Source: Neobacillus driksii (lineage in GTDB: Bacteria; Bacillota; Bacilli; Bacillales; Cytobacillaceae). Taken from it: 64,000 nucleotides of DNA. The DNA lies in the NCBI RefSeq assembly GCF_013409995.1, contig NZ_JACCBX010000001.1, forward strand, positions 308,932-372,931, in the 5' to 3' direction. The notes under the pieces were generated by a model. The model had not been told where the DNA came from and made no database searches. It saw only the letters and a list, made by a program, of their open reading frames with translations. This document shows, piece after piece, positions 17,791-27,096 of the stretch. Position 1 is the stretch's first letter, and each line of letters opens with the position of its first letter. Both the position numbers and the translations under genes were made by a program.

Positions 17791-18435
17791 AATCTTCTCT
17801 TTTAAATCAAGGAGATACGTTCGCCACTGATGTGCCAATTCTTCAATCCCGACTATTTTTTCAATCAATTCAACCGATGGTGATAGATTATGGAAATAGA
17901 GATGATGAATAGAGGAGACTGTGATTTGCTCCGGATGTGAAACCAGCTTTTTTATCTGAGCGTCTGCTGTTATTTTTCCTTCTTTCAGCACTCGAAAAAA
18001 ATATCCGGTATATCCGGTTTCTACAATTCTTTTTAATAAAAGGTTATTATTATTCCGTTTATTAATGGTTGAGCAAGGATACCGACCTTGGGACACCTGC
18101 AGGACAGCCTCGCCAATCTGAAAAACATCTCCAATACATACCTGGTCTTCCTTCATGCCAATAAGAGTTAAATTTTCCCCAAATGCAGAGGGTGTTAGTG
18201 GTTTACCAAAAACACTTTGCCAATGCTCATAATGTTCGAAGGGATATACGCAGACGACACGGTCTGCTCCGCCATGATACTCAGGATTTGCCACCTGGTC
18301 GCCACTTATCTGATCGAAGCCTGCAAAAAGTTCTTCACATTGTTCTTTCCAGATTCCAGATATATACGTTTCATCCTTATGTAAATTCGTTTTGGGCAAT
18401 CCCTTGCTTAAATAAACAATCTCTCTATTGTCCAA
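17773..18435 (-). CDS. MOSC-domain protein, YiiM/YflK type
   Basis: 220 aa. The MOSC domain is recognised by GDQVANPEYHGGADRVVCVY near 45-65, FGENLTLIGM and the conserved Cys in QGRYPCSTINKR. A C-terminal three-alpha-type helical segment follows. MOSC proteins act on molybdenum-cofactor-bound sulfur, and YiiM-type members reduce N-hydroxylated purines; the function here is inferred from the family. It is a single gene. Confidence 0.85.
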   Translation of the reverse strand: MDNREIVYLSKGLPKTNLHKDETYISGIWKEQCEELFAGFDQISGDQVANPEYHGGADRVVCVYPFEHYEHWQSVFGKPLTPSAFGENLTLIGMKEDQVCIGDVFQIGEAVLQVSQGRYPCSTINKRNNNNLLLKRIVETGYTGYFFRVLKEGKITADAQIKKLVSHPEQITVSSIHHLYFHNLSPSVELIEKIVGIEELAHQWRTYLLDLKEKIEKLPG

Positions 18436-18501
18436 TTTCTCTTCGCCTCCTTGGCATTTATTTTACTACATAATAAAGAAACCCTTATAACTGAAGGTTT
18501 C

Positions 18502-19731
18502 TTAAGTAAGGCTAAAAACTCGCTGGGTGATGGTTGGCAGAATAATTTCGATTGTCGTTCCTTCATTTACTACACTCTCAATCATTAATTGACCGCTATG
18601 GCTTTCAATGATTTTATAACATGTCATAAGTCCGAGGCCAGTTCCCTTTTCCTTTGTCGTATAAAAGGGTTCACCGAGGGTCGGAATTCGATCCTTTGGA
18701 ATCCCAATTCCCTGATCGATAATTTGGATAGAAATTTTTCCTTCTTCCTTTGTCTTAACCTTTACATCTATATTTCCGCCGTTAGGCATGGCTTCTATTG
18801 CGTTTTTTAGCAGGTTTAAAATGACCTGTTTTAATTGGTTTTCCTCGCAGCTTATCTTGGGTAAATCACATTCAAATTCTACAAAGATTTGGACATTGTT
18901 TAAGATGGATTGCGTATTAATTAGGGTCACAACATCTTTAATTAATTCCTTTACATCTTTTTCGGCAAAAACAGCAGCGGTTGGTTTTGCAAGTACAAGA
19001 AATTCTCCGACGATGTTATTGATTCGGTCAAGTTCTGATAACACAATATCATAGTACTCTTCCTGATGTGTCTCGCTTTTGAATAATTGAATGAAGCCTC
19101 TAATGGAGGTAAGTGGATTTCGGATTTCATGGGCTATACCTGCAGCCATTTGACCAAGAAGCGCCAACTTTTCTGATTTTTGCAGGAGTTGTTCGGTTTG
19201 TTCTTTTCTTTTTGTGACATCATTTCCGATTGACAATATAGCTTCTTTTCCGCCATATGTAATGAACATGGAAGAGCCTTCAAAGTCAAATACCGAACCA
19301 TCTAACTTTTTAAATTTGTATTCAATATTGTTTAATGGAAGGACTTCTTTTTTTACTTGATTCAGGCGTTCTATTAGTCGTTCCTTATATTCTGGAAAAA
19401 CATAATTATAAATAGAAGTTCCAATTACTTCTTCCTTCTGCTTTGCACCAATCATCGTTAGGGCTTCCTTATTTACATAGATGACCTTATTATCTTGGTG
19501 TATTATGACTGACTTTGGCAATGAATCTATTAATTGTCTATAGCTTTCTTCACTATCACGCGCTTTTTTACCGAAGAAACGTGCCCGGTCATATTGCCAT
19601 CCAACCAGCCAAGCAATCCCTGTAAAAATAAGAAAGTCTACTGTGAAAAAACGTTCATGCTCCACAAGGGTTTGGAAGCTGGAAAATAGCACCGATATTA
19701 AAACTAGCGTGATTTGCCCTTTTCTATTCAT
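18502..19731 (-). CDS. PAS-domain sensor histidine kinase
   Basis: 409 aa. Two short hydrophobic segments (about 7-20 and 32-46) anchor it. A PAS domain (about 60-178) contains SLPKSVIIHQDNKVIYVN. The H-box AAGIAHEIRNPLTSIRGF places the phosphorylated His at 201. The ATPase domain has LLKNAIEAMPNGG (N-box), DQGIGIPKDRIPTLGEPF (G1/F) and KGTGLGLMTCYKI (G2). The build resembles KinA/KinB-type sporulation kinases, but no response regulator is adjacent, so it is an orphan kinase; the partner and signal are unknown. Confidence 0.9.
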   Translation of the reverse strand: MNRKGQITLVLISVLFSSFQTLVEHERFFTVDFLIFTGIAWLVGWQYDRARFFGKKARDSEESYRQLIDSLPKSVIIHQDNKVIYVNKEALTMIGAKQKEEVIGTSIYNYVFPEYKERLIERLNQVKKEVLPLNNIEYKFKKLDGSVFDFEGSSMFITYGGKEAILSIGNDVTKRKEQTEQLLQKSEKLALLGQMAAGIAHEIRNPLTSIRGFIQLFKSETHQEEYYDIVLSELDRINNIVGEFLVLAKPTAAVFAEKDVKELIKDVVTLINTQSILNNVQIFVEFECDLPKISCEENQLKQVILNLLKNAIEAMPNGGNIDVKVKTKEEGKISIQIIDQGIGIPKDRIPTLGEPFYTTKEKGTGLGLMTCYKIIESHSGQLMIESVVNEGTTIEIILPTITQRVFSLT

Positions 19732-19888
19732 ACAGTTTCCTCTAATTATCTGAATTTGCTCTTATCATATCACGAATTTGTAAAAAATTAATAGATAATT
19801 AGTATAAAAGGCTCATTAATCATGTCGGGGAAGTGAAAAACAAAAGCCTGGCCTTTTGCCTGGCTTTAGTTAACCTTTTCGATATTTT

Positions 19889-20653
19889 TTAAGCTTCAGC
19901 CATTCTTCGATAGATACTCAAGATTGACTGACCGTAGGTGGTACCTGGTACAGCCCATTTTCCGTTCAAAGCGGTCCATGTTGTTGCCGAACCTCTATTT
20001 ACAAGATGAAAGCGGGGGTCAACTAACGGGTATTTGTCGGGTAATGCTGCTGTGGTAGCATAAGCATATAAGTGCTGGAGATGTGCAAGTACACCTTCCT
20101 CGGGTGTGTTGAAACCTGCTCCCCTTGCTCCGCCGCCCGTGGCACCAATTCCTGCAAAGTTGTTTTGACTACTCCTAACATCCCCTGTAAACCGAAAATA
20201 GCCAGTTTCCTGCAGGGCTTGTGCAAACGCAACATCCCCTCTAATCCCATAATACTCTCCGAATGTTTTGTAATATTCTCCTAACAAGGGTGCATGAGGG
20301 TTTATCGTCCTTACATATGCATTCATTTGTTCAGCAGATAGCTGGGTAGTACCTAAAATTGAGGATGGATTGAGATCAATACTACGGGGACTTGAAACTG
20401 TGCTAGAAGTCGTGCTTGAACCAACGTTGTCTGTTAGGATGAAAGCATTTATTCCTGTCTTTGCCTTGATTTCATTTACTCGTTTATCTGCGTTTTCCCA
20501 GGTAGAAAAGGCACCTGCTTGTACGCGGAACCAAGTTTCACCAGAAATGACGGTGGATACAATAAAGGATTGGATTCCTTTTGAACGCAGGAAGGCTACT
20601 CGTTCCTGTGCATTTTCCCTAGATTTGAAAGGGCCGGCAAATACCTTGTACAT
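19889..20653 (-). CDS. SPOR-domain glucosaminidase
   Basis: 254 aa. Two SPOR-like repeats at about 1-40 (YKVFAGPFKSRENAQERVAF) and 40-82 (FRVQAGAFSTWENADKRVNE) bind denuded peptidoglycan strands. After a Ser/Thr linker, a glucosaminidase domain (about 110-254) shows AFAQALQETGYFRFTGDV with the catalytic Glu, then NNFAGIGATGG. No signal peptide is present, so export may rely on a spore-lysis or non-classical route. It probably hydrolyses the glycan backbone during growth, sporulation or germination. Confidence 0.85.
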   Translation of the reverse strand: MYKVFAGPFKSRENAQERVAFLRSKGIQSFIVSTVISGETWFRVQAGAFSTWENADKRVNEIKAKTGINAFILTDNVGSSTTSSTVSSPRSIDLNPSSILGTTQLSAEQMNAYVRTINPHAPLLGEYYKTFGEYYGIRGDVAFAQALQETGYFRFTGDVRSSQNNFAGIGATGGGARGAGFNTPEEGVLAHLQHLYAYATTAALPDKYPLVDPRFHLVNRGSATTWTALNGKWAVPGTTYGQSILSIYRRMAEA

Positions 20654-20735
20654 TTCATCTCCTCCATAATTTCGTTTTTTCTTATTTTATGAGAAGAAGA
20701 CAAGGGTGTCGATGGACAACAGCCTGTAACATTAG

Positions 20736-20757
20736 AAAAACCCCCTAATGGAGGTTT
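20736..20757 (-). terminator. Terminator after the EamA transporter gene
   Basis: AAACCTCC/GGGGGTTT stem just beyond the stop codon, followed by T residues on the minus strand. Confidence 0.7.
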
Positions 20758-20760
20758 ATT

Positions 20761-21669
20761 TCAAGTCCCGGTCTTTACGGTTCCTTTAATAGGAATCCTT
20801 TTTTGCTGCTGCGTTAAAAAGAAGAATACACCAAGAAGCACGAGCATTCCACCGGCAATTTGCCAGCTGGCAAGGTGTTCATTTAATAAAATCACTGCCA
20901 ATATCGTCGCACCAACAGGTTCACCTAAAATACTCATTGATATGGTTGTAGCATTAACATAGTTTAACAGCCAGTTATTGATGATGTGACTGATTGTCGG
21001 AACGGTTGCAAGTAAGAGGAATATTCCCCATTCCTTGGCCGGATAGCCATTAAATGCAACACTTGTACTAAGGTTATAGATTGATAGAACGATAGCGGCA
21101 ATGAAAAACACACTAAAACTATAAATCCAATGTGAAACTTTTTTCACGATACTTTGACCAATCATTAAGTAAACAACTACGGCAATTACACTTAAGAAGG
21201 AAAGGATATCGCCAAGGATGGCGTCCTGACTCAAGGCAAAGTCACCCCAGCCAATCATCATCGCACCTATTATCGCAATTCCCATTGTCATCAACGCAGA
21301 TGTTGTTGTTCGTTCTTTAAATAGAAAATAACCACCTACTAATGAGATTATAGGCTGCAAGGCAAGAATAATGGTTGAGCTAGCGACGGTGGTTAATTTT
21401 AATGAACCGAACCAAAGGACAAAATGCAGGGCTAAAAACAGACCGGATAAAAATAAAAAGACCCAATCATTTCTTGTGATTTTTTTAAATTCTTCGCGGT
21501 TTTTCCAGACGATCGGAAGCATTAATAGACTTGCAAGCAGCATGCGATACATGCTTAAAACGGAAGCAGGTGCGTCCGACCATTTTACAAAAATGGCTGA
21601 GAACGATATCGCTATAATTGAAATCGTAAGTGGTATGAATATAGATCTGGAATTATCTTGTTGGTTCAT
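20761..21669 (-). CDS. EamA/DMT-family transporter
   Basis: 302 aa with ten hydrophobic helices forming two EamA repeats (about 10-145 and 155-292). Markers include FSAIFVKWSDAPASVLSMYR in repeat 1, ALHFVLWFGSLKLTTVASST, and SMSILGEPVGATILAVILLN in repeat 2. Members export amino acids, nucleotides or other metabolites; the substrate cannot be told from sequence. A single gene with its own terminator. Confidence 0.88.
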   Translation of the reverse strand: MNQQDNSRSIFIPLTISIIAISFSAIFVKWSDAPASVLSMYRMLLASLLMLPIVWKNREEFKKITRNDWVFLFLSGLFLALHFVLWFGSLKLTTVASSTIILALQPIISLVGGYFLFKERTTTSALMTMGIAIIGAMMIGWGDFALSQDAILGDILSFLSVIAVVVYLMIGQSIVKKVSHWIYSFSVFFIAAIVLSIYNLSTSVAFNGYPAKEWGIFLLLATVPTISHIINNWLLNYVNATTISMSILGEPVGATILAVILLNEHLASWQIAGGMLVLLGVFFFLTQQQKRIPIKGTVKTGT

Positions 21670-21762
21670 TTCTTTCCTCTTTTCTTGATAGATAACTGTT
21701 TGAAATATATAAATCTTACCATAAATTTGGCAGTGGTGTTACTAACAAAACTCTCCAAATAG

Positions 21763-21798
21763 AAAAAACGTCAAGCCCCTTGGGGTTTGACGTTTTTT
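21763..21798 (-). terminator. Terminator after alaT
   Basis: AAAAAACGTCAAGCCC paired with GGGTTTGACGTTTTTT (small mismatch in loop) immediately downstream of the stop. Confidence 0.88.
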
Positions 21799-21806
21799 TA
21801 AAGCTT

Positions 21807-23018
21807 TTAATTGTTTGTAGAAAGCTCTTGGACACGGTTCTCTTTCGATTCCAAGGAGTCCATGAACCTCTTGATTCGCTGCATTGCCTCTTGAAGTTGT
21901 TCCATAGAGGTCGCATAGGAGCAGCGAATATACCCTTCGCCACTTTCGCCAAAAGCACTGCCAGGAACAACGGCTACTTTTTCTGCAAGCAGAAGTTCTT
22001 CCGCAAATTGTTCTGAGCTCAAACCGGTTTTTTTAATGGAAGGGAAGACATAGAAGGCTCCGCCTGGAGTATGACAGTCCAGCCCTATATTGTTTAACGA
22101 TTGAACAATATAATTACGTCTTCTACGATAACTTCTTCTCATGCTTTCCACTTCGTGATAGGTATTTCGTAGAGCCTCGATGGCGCCGTGCTGCAGCATA
22201 TGCGGTGCGCACATCGTTGTGTATTGTAAAATTTTTACCATTTGTTCGGTAAATGGCTGAGGAGCTGCTAAGAACCCTAGTCGCCAGCCTGTCATCGCAA
22301 ATCCTTTGGAGAAGCCGTTGATTAGGATGGTTCGATCATACATACCCTCAATCGATGCAAAGCTTGTATATTCATCATCATAGGTCAATTCTGCATAGAT
22401 TTCATCAGAAATAACAAGTAAGTCTTGTTTCTCTACCACTCGTGAAATTTCTGTAAGTTCCTCTTTGTTTAAATAGGTACCTGTCGGGTTATTTGGTGAA
22501 CAAAGCAGAATTGCTTTTGTTTTGGTTGTAATCGCATTTTCGATTTGTTCAGCTGTAAGCTTGAAGCCATTGCTCGGGTGTGTTGAGACCGGAATTGGCT
22601 TCCCGCCCGCCAACGTAACTAATGGCGCATAAGAAACGAAAGCAGGTTCAATAATCAGTACTTCATCACCAGGATTTAGAATGGCACGGAAGGTCAGGTC
22701 AATGGCCTGGCTGGCACCGGCCGTTACAATTACTTGGTCGACAGGATTATACTGGACCCCAAACCGCTTGTTTAAATAACCTGAAATTTCTTGTCGTAAT
22801 TCTAACAAGCCCGGATTAGCAGTGTAGGAAGTATAGCCCTCTTCTAAAGATAGAATTGCTGCTTCTCGTATGCTCCATGGTGTAATAAAATCTGGCTCCC
22901 CAACGCCTAGGGAAATGACTCCCTTAATCGAGGCCGCAAGGTCAAAAAACTTCCTGATTCCAGATGGTTTTAATTCTTTTACCATTCCAGATAAATAGTG
23001 TTGGTGTTCCTTCATCAT
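21807..23018 (-). CDS. alaT: Alanine-type aminotransferase, class I
   Basis: 403 aa fold-type I PLP aminotransferase. GVISLGVGEPDF (near 35-46), the PLP phosphate region AGASQAIDLTFRAIL, LCSPNNPTGTYL, ISDEIYAEL with the PLP-contacting Asp and Tyr, and catalytic Lys in NGFSKGFAMTGWRLG are all visible. The start overlaps the stop of the Lrp-type gene (ATGA). The pair matches B. subtilis yugG-yugH, renamed alaR-alaT, which makes alanine from pyruvate; substrate specificity is inferred. Confidence 0.87.
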   Translation of the reverse strand: MMKEHQHYLSGMVKELKPSGIRKFFDLAASIKGVISLGVGEPDFITPWSIREAAILSLEEGYTSYTANPGLLELRQEISGYLNKRFGVQYNPVDQVIVTAGASQAIDLTFRAILNPGDEVLIIEPAFVSYAPLVTLAGGKPIPVSTHPSNGFKLTAEQIENAITTKTKAILLCSPNNPTGTYLNKEELTEISRVVEKQDLLVISDEIYAELTYDDEYTSFASIEGMYDRTILINGFSKGFAMTGWRLGFLAAPQPFTEQMVKILQYTTMCAPHMLQHGAIEALRNTYHEVESMRRSYRRRRNYIVQSLNNIGLDCHTPGGAFYVFPSIKKTGLSSEQFAEELLLAEKVAVVPGSAFGESGEGYIRCSYATSMEQLQEAMQRIKRFMDSLESKENRVQELSTNN

Positions 23019-23518
23019 GGTGAAACCACCATCCGACGATCGCGATCATTGTTTTCGCCAAAAATGACACCATCATGTTTGTATTTTTTTAACATGAAAT
23101 GAGTGGTTGTGGAAATAACATTATCAATTGTCGACAGCTTTTCTGACACAAACCTAGCGATCTCACTCATTGTTTTACCTTCAATGGTAATCGATAAATC
23201 ATACGCACCGGACATGAGATAAAGAGATGTAACCTCAGGAAAACGGTAAATTCTTTCCGCCACCTCATCGAAACCTACCCCGCGTTTCGGGGTCACTTTT
23301 ACATCAATCATCGCGACGATATTTTCCTCGCCGGCCACCTTGCTCCAATCAATCAAAGCCGGATAACTAACAATGATTTTCTCATCCTCCAACTTCTTAA
23401 TAATCGCCGAAACGTCCTCCACACTCGAATTCACCATCAACGCAATATCTTGCACTGGAATCCTATGATTTTCTTCCAGAATCGAAAGAACCTCCAACTC
23501 CTCACCAGACAACCTCAT
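23015..23518 (-). CDS. alaR: Lrp/AsnC-family regulator, AlaR-like
   Basis: 167 aa. An N-terminal winged helix-turn-helix (NHRIPVQDIALMVNSSVEDV) is followed by an RAM/AsnC ligand-binding domain (about 65-145: VAMIDVKVTPKRGVGFDEVA, TSLYLMSGAYDLSITIEGK). It is translationally coupled to the aminotransferase it is expected to regulate, possibly in response to alanine as in B. subtilis AlaR. Confidence 0.87.
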   Translation of the reverse strand: MRLSGEELEVLSILEENHRIPVQDIALMVNSSVEDVSAIIKKLEDEKIIVSYPALIDWSKVAGEENIVAMIDVKVTPKRGVGFDEVAERIYRFPEVTSLYLMSGAYDLSITIEGKTMSEIARFVSEKLSTIDNVISTTTHFMLKKYKHDGVIFGENNDRDRRMVVSP

Positions 23519-23612
23519 CCTAAATCCCCCTCATAACGTTCAAATTTAATATTACTATAATACATCATAGTTAGAATAAATAAAATATTTTCTGGTGGAT
23601 AGTGCGGTGGAT

Positions 23613-23670
23613 GGTGCCTGTCACCACTCGTGGACACTGTCCACCTGAGGCGGACAGTGACCACGAGTGG
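23613..23670 (+). repeat. REP-like dispersed repeat, copy 1 (full hairpin)
   Basis: Head GGTGCCTGTCACC, then CCACTCGTGG, CACTGTCC, a TGA loop, GGACAGTG and CCACGAGTGG. Apart from two mismatched positions the last parts pair into a 47-nt hairpin. This is the most complete copy of the family. Confidence 0.85.
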
Positions 23671-23735
23671 CATTCCTTCCGAAATGAAGAATGGTTGGTT
23701 TTGGTGCGTGCCATCAATGATGCTTTGATGAAACA

Positions 23736-23776
23736 AAAAAAGGGTTTTGGCACGTGCTGTGCTGGAAACCCTTTTT
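23736..23776 (-). terminator. Terminator after the Nudix gene
   Basis: AAAAAGGGTTT paired with AAACCCTTTTT around a GC-rich loop, directly after the stop on the minus strand. Confidence 0.8.
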
Positions 23777-23780
23777 CTGT

Positions 23781-24308
23781 TTAATTATTTATTATGAGGT
23801 AACGAAGGATGGCTGCGAGTCCGGCGCCGTGTTTGAATTCCCCGCTACTAATTAGCTGATTTAGCTTGTTCATTTCGATGGTATGTAGGTCTATCTGTTC
23901 GGTGGCTTCAAGCTGCTGCTCTTTTTTTATGAGGTCGGTTGCAGCAAAAAGGAAAATCTGCTCACTTGTGGACCCAGGGGAGGGGAAAACACTTCCTAGA
24001 TTGATCCAGTTTTTAGCCTGACAGCCCGTTTCTTCCTCAAGTTCTCTTTTGGCTGCTGAAAGAGGTTCTTTGTCTTCAGGGTCAATGGCTCCAGCAGGTA
24101 ATTCCCATTGCCATTCCTTGACTGCATGACGATACTGCCGAATACATATAACCTTCCCGTCCTCCGTTATCGGCAAAATACAAACACCCTGTGAAAAATT
24201 CACATAAGAGAAATGCATATCTGTTTGGTTTGGCAGGGTTACATCTTCTTGAACAATCTCAAATCGGTCTACTTGGTCTTTTTGAACTTTTTTAATTTTC
24301 CACTCCAT
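23781..24308 (-). CDS. Nudix hydrolase (ADP-ribose pyrophosphatase type)
   Basis: 175 aa from the ATG at 24308, chosen because AGGTG lies 8 nt upstream; the first in-frame ATG at 24323 overlaps that site. The Nudix box is AGAIDPEDKEPL then AAKRELEEETGCQAK, with the REx2EExG core intact and one extra residue in the first half. CIRQYRHAVKEWQWELPAGA is typical of ADP-ribose or nucleoside-diphosphate-sugar hydrolases. The substrate is inferred. Confidence 0.87.
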   Translation of the reverse strand: MEWKIKKVQKDQVDRFEIVQEDVTLPNQTDMHFSYVNFSQGVCILPITEDGKVICIRQYRHAVKEWQWELPAGAIDPEDKEPLSAAKRELEEETGCQAKNWINLGSVFPSPGSTSEQIFLFAATDLIKKEQQLEATEQIDLHTIEMNKLNQLISSGEFKHGAGLAAILRYLIINN

Positions 24309-24402
24309 AAAACTACACCTCATTTGTCTATTGAATCTATTTATTTTTGCTTAAGTATAACTGAAAATTAAGTGAAAGGTAGTTTTATTCTGTATGAGTG
24401 CT

Positions 24403-24825
24403 TTAATTATTTAAATTGATGCGATCGGAATGTTTTATCCTAAACAGGCTTGCAATGGCTAACGTCAATAAAATACCTAGTAAATCAAATCCAATGTCAA
24501 AAGCCCTTCCACCACGACTAAAATATAATTGCATAAACTCAGTTAGAGCCGCAAAGGAAGCAGCCAAAGCGAGGATTATCATATGAGATCTAAATTTCAT
24601 TAACAACAGGACAGTAAGAACGTGAAAAGCGATTATATGGCCTAACTTTTGCAAAAGGAATCCTTTACTAAGGTCATCGGGGAGTGGTGACAGGAAATCA
24701 GAAAAGGTTGGACGACCATCCCAACGGAACCTCACAACACCAAATTCGATAAAATCATGAAAGCTTGACGTACAAGTAAAAATCAAAATGGCCGTACACC
24801 AAATAAAAATAAACCAACTTCGCAT
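24403..24825 (-). CDS. VanZ-family membrane protein
   Basis: 140 aa from the ATG at 24825, which follows AAAGGGGGA at suitable spacing; an earlier in-frame ATG at 24846 has no site. Four hydrophobic helices and the VanZ-type pattern are visible: KLGHIIAFHVLTVLL, ASFAALTEFMQLYF, GRAFDIGFDLLGILL. VanZ family members are linked to teicoplanin or lipoglycopeptide tolerance, but most Bacillus copies have no assigned role. Confidence 0.83.
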   Translation of the reverse strand: MRSWFIFIWCTAILIFTCTSSFHDFIEFGVVRFRWDGRPTFSDFLSPLPDDLSKGFLLQKLGHIIAFHVLTVLLLMKFRSHMIILALAASFAALTEFMQLYFSRGGRAFDIGFDLLGILLTLAIASLFRIKHSDRINLNN

Positions 24826-24902
24826 TACTACGTCCCCCTTTTTCAACCACAGTTTGAACCGTTAAAAGAGGTTTCATACATAAATGAATGTATAAGTGGT
24901 AC

Positions 24903-24928
24903 AATTTGCATAAATGGTGACAGGCACC
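24903..24928 (-). repeat. REP-like dispersed repeat, copy 2 (short, CATTTAT type)
   Basis: GGTGACAGGCACC preceded by ATTTGCATAAAT; read on the minus strand it is GGTGCCTGTCACCATTTATGCA, the shorter sub-type also seen at 32482, 34559 and 56639. Confidence 0.7.
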
Positions 24929-24947
24929 ATAATAAGGAGGTTTTTTT

Positions 24948-25334
24948 ATGGCAGTTAAGAAGTTAGAGCATGTTGGTGTGATGGTGAGTGATTTGGAGGT
25001 TTCTATTGGTTTTTATCAGGATGTTTTAGGATTGGATTTGCTGGATAGGTTTGATGCGAATGAATCTACTGGGTTAGCGTTTTTAGGTGATGGTGGTAGT
25101 GGACAGGTGATTGTTGAACTTATTTGTGGGAAGGACAACACTTTTCCTGATGAAGGGAAGGTTCATCATATTGCGTTTACGGTGGACGACATTGAAGGAG
25201 AAATTGAACGTCTTAGAAGTTTGAAGGTACATTTTACAAATGATGAAATTTCTACTTTGGCGAATGGAAGTAAGTATATCTTCTTTAAGGGGCCAGACGG
25301 GGAGACTCTGGAGTTATTTCAGCCTAAATCTTAA
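24948..25334 (+). CDS. VOC-family glyoxalase-like protein
   Basis: 128 aa, one vicinal-oxygen-chelate module pair. The start KKLEHVGVMVSDLEVSIGFY carries the first metal His, KVHHIAFTVDDIEGEIERL carries a second, and FFKGPDGETLELFQP ends with the Glu ligand. It is close in build to glyoxalase I and methylmalonyl-CoA epimerase; substrate unknown. AAGGAGG precedes the ATG. A GNAT gene follows 35 nt later, so they may be co-transcribed. Confidence 0.87.
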   Translation: MAVKKLEHVGVMVSDLEVSIGFYQDVLGLDLLDRFDANESTGLAFLGDGGSGQVIVELICGKDNTFPDEGKVHHIAFTVDDIEGEIERLRSLKVHFTNDEISTLANGSKYIFFKGPDGETLELFQPKS

Positions 25335-25369
25335 TTGAATGCCATAAAGATTTATAGGAGGGGGAGCAG

Positions 25370-26266
25370 ATGAGGGTTGTATTGTTAGAGAAAGAGAGAG
25401 TTTCTGATTTTGTTGCTTATTGTAAAAGGCATAGATCAGAGGTTGATGATTCCTATTTGTATGATTTTGAATTACGGGAGTTTGTCGTGGATGATGAAAA
25501 TCCTACTTATCTTGCATTAAATGAGCAGGATGAAATAGTCGGAACAGCTTCGCTGGTCATGGATGATTATCATAAACGTGGAAAAAGGGCCCGCTTTCGC
25601 ATTTTCCATTGTGAAACTCAAGATATGCACTGCTATCAGCAGCTGCTAGAGGCAGTCTTAAAACATACAACTGACCTAGATAAGGTTTTTCTGTTTATCC
25701 CAGTAACTAATAAAAAATTAATAGAGATGATCGAGGGCTTGAATTTTTCAGTGGAAAGATATGCTTTCCTGCTAGTAAGAGAGGACCTGGACATACCAGA
25801 AGTCGAAATCCCAGACGGTTACGAGCTTAGAACTTTTCGTCCAGGACAGGATGAAGAGCATTGGCTAAAAGTACGAAATGCTGCTTTTTCAACTCTGAAA
25901 GGCAGTGAGACACCGCTCACCACTGAGGGGGTAAAAAAGCTGTCAACAGATGATGATTACCTTGAAGGCGGCATGATGATCCTGTTCGATCAGGAAAAAC
26001 CGGTAGGAGTGATAAGAGGAGCCGATGATGAATATGATGAGGCACCTATTATGAACATTGGACCTGTCGCGATTTTGCCTGATTATCAAGGCCGCGGCTT
26101 AGGAAGAAGCCTGCTGAGAGCTTCATTAAGATTTGCCAAGGAAAAAGGCTATAAACGCACCATCCTTAGTGTAAACGGAGAGAATGAGCGTGCCCAGGCT
26201 CTATATATTCAGGAGGGCTTTAAACAGGAAGAGGCAGTCGTCTGTTATCAATATTTTATAAAATAA
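25370..26266 (+). CDS. Tandem GNAT acetyltransferase
   Basis: 298 aa with two GNAT folds. The N-terminal one (about 1-135) is degenerate. The C-terminal one (about 145-298) has the acetyl-CoA loop VAILPDYQGRGLGRSLLRAS (near 235-254) and the late motif NERAQALYIQEGF. Layout resembles MshD-like double-GNAT enzymes. The acceptor is unknown. GGAGGGGGAG precedes the ATG. Confidence 0.85.
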   Translation: MRVVLLEKERVSDFVAYCKRHRSEVDDSYLYDFELREFVVDDENPTYLALNEQDEIVGTASLVMDDYHKRGKRARFRIFHCETQDMHCYQQLLEAVLKHTTDLDKVFLFIPVTNKKLIEMIEGLNFSVERYAFLLVREDLDIPEVEIPDGYELRTFRPGQDEEHWLKVRNAAFSTLKGSETPLTTEGVKKLSTDDDYLEGGMMILFDQEKPVGVIRGADDEYDEAPIMNIGPVAILPDYQGRGLGRSLLRASLRFAKEKGYKRTILSVNGENERAQALYIQEGFKQEEAVVCYQYFIK

Positions 26267-26416
26267 CCAATCAGTGAAAATGGCGTTCTCTCTTTTGCAA
26301 AAGGGAAAATGCCTTTTTTCTATTAAAACGAGTTTATTCTTGTTAATAATTATTTATTTTAGTAGTTCCACATCCCTTGAAATTCCATATGCTTTAGTTA
26401 TAAGGGGTGAAATGTA

Positions 26417-26710
26417 ATGAAAAAAGACCAATTTGACGCGGAAACACTTAAGCACATAAGGAGCAGACTGGATACTGTTTATGCCATCGCCAAGAAAAAT
26501 TACAATGACAACCCTGAATTGATGGACACAATCGAGAGTTTAGCACAAATAGCTATTATGTTTACCAATATCAAACTACAAGAGGTTAACGATCACGAGG
26601 AAACTGCTAGCCCTCAGGGGTACATCCTTTCAAAACTGTCACACTCGTACTCAAGAATGACGGAGTATGAAAAACAAAAGATAAAAGACTTTCCAAAATG
26701 GAAACTATAA
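26417..26710 (+). CDS. Small helical protein of unknown function
   Basis: 97 aa, mostly alpha-helical and charged (LKHIRSRLDTVYAIAKKNY, IESLAQIAIMFTNIKLQEV), with no signal or membrane segment. AAGGGGTG precedes the ATG, and a strong hairpin follows at 26791-26827, so it reads as a genuine single-gene unit. I do not recognise the family. Confidence 0.6.
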   Translation: MKKDQFDAETLKHIRSRLDTVYAIAKKNYNDNPELMDTIESLAQIAIMFTNIKLQEVNDHEETASPQGYILSKLSHSYSRMTEYEKQKIKDFPKWKL

Positions 26711-27096
26711 GAAGCTAGTCACAAGTGGAAACACACCAAAGCACCCGAGTGATAACTTGGTGGAAATGCGGAATTATAGTTTATAACGTAAAATGGCTCA
26801 GAGTTTTCAACTCTGGGCCATTCTTTTATAAATTTAATGATTCTGAACAAATTTTTTCGCCTTCATTCTCTGTCTTTCTTCAATTTAACATGATTATGAA
26901 TTACTCGACTTTCTTCGAGCTCTCTTTTTCAATCTCGACCTATAACGTCAATTTCAACTATCAATCAAGTGTTATTTTTGATTGTTAGGTTGATATTAAG
27001 AAGAAATTGTCTAACGATTATCTTTCTAGTTAGAAGGATAACATACCACCAAAAAAGAAATCCGTTATTAAGAACTACCTAGGAGGTAAGGGTGCC
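26711..27096. other. Intergenic region with terminator and a 24-bp inverted repeat
   Basis: A terminator hairpin (AATGGC-CAGAGTT stem, 26791-26827) is followed by about 190 bp of A/T-rich sequence with no credible gene. At 27018-27041 TTATCTTTCTA and TAGAAGGATAA form an 11-bp inverted repeat with a 2-nt spacer, 55 bp before the next start codon, a plausible operator for that gene. Confidence 0.5.

Noticed and set aside
26725..26988. 87-aa ORF after the 97-aa gene
   Set aside because: It crosses a terminator hairpin and has Phe/Asn/Ser-rich A/T-driven composition with no ribosome site.
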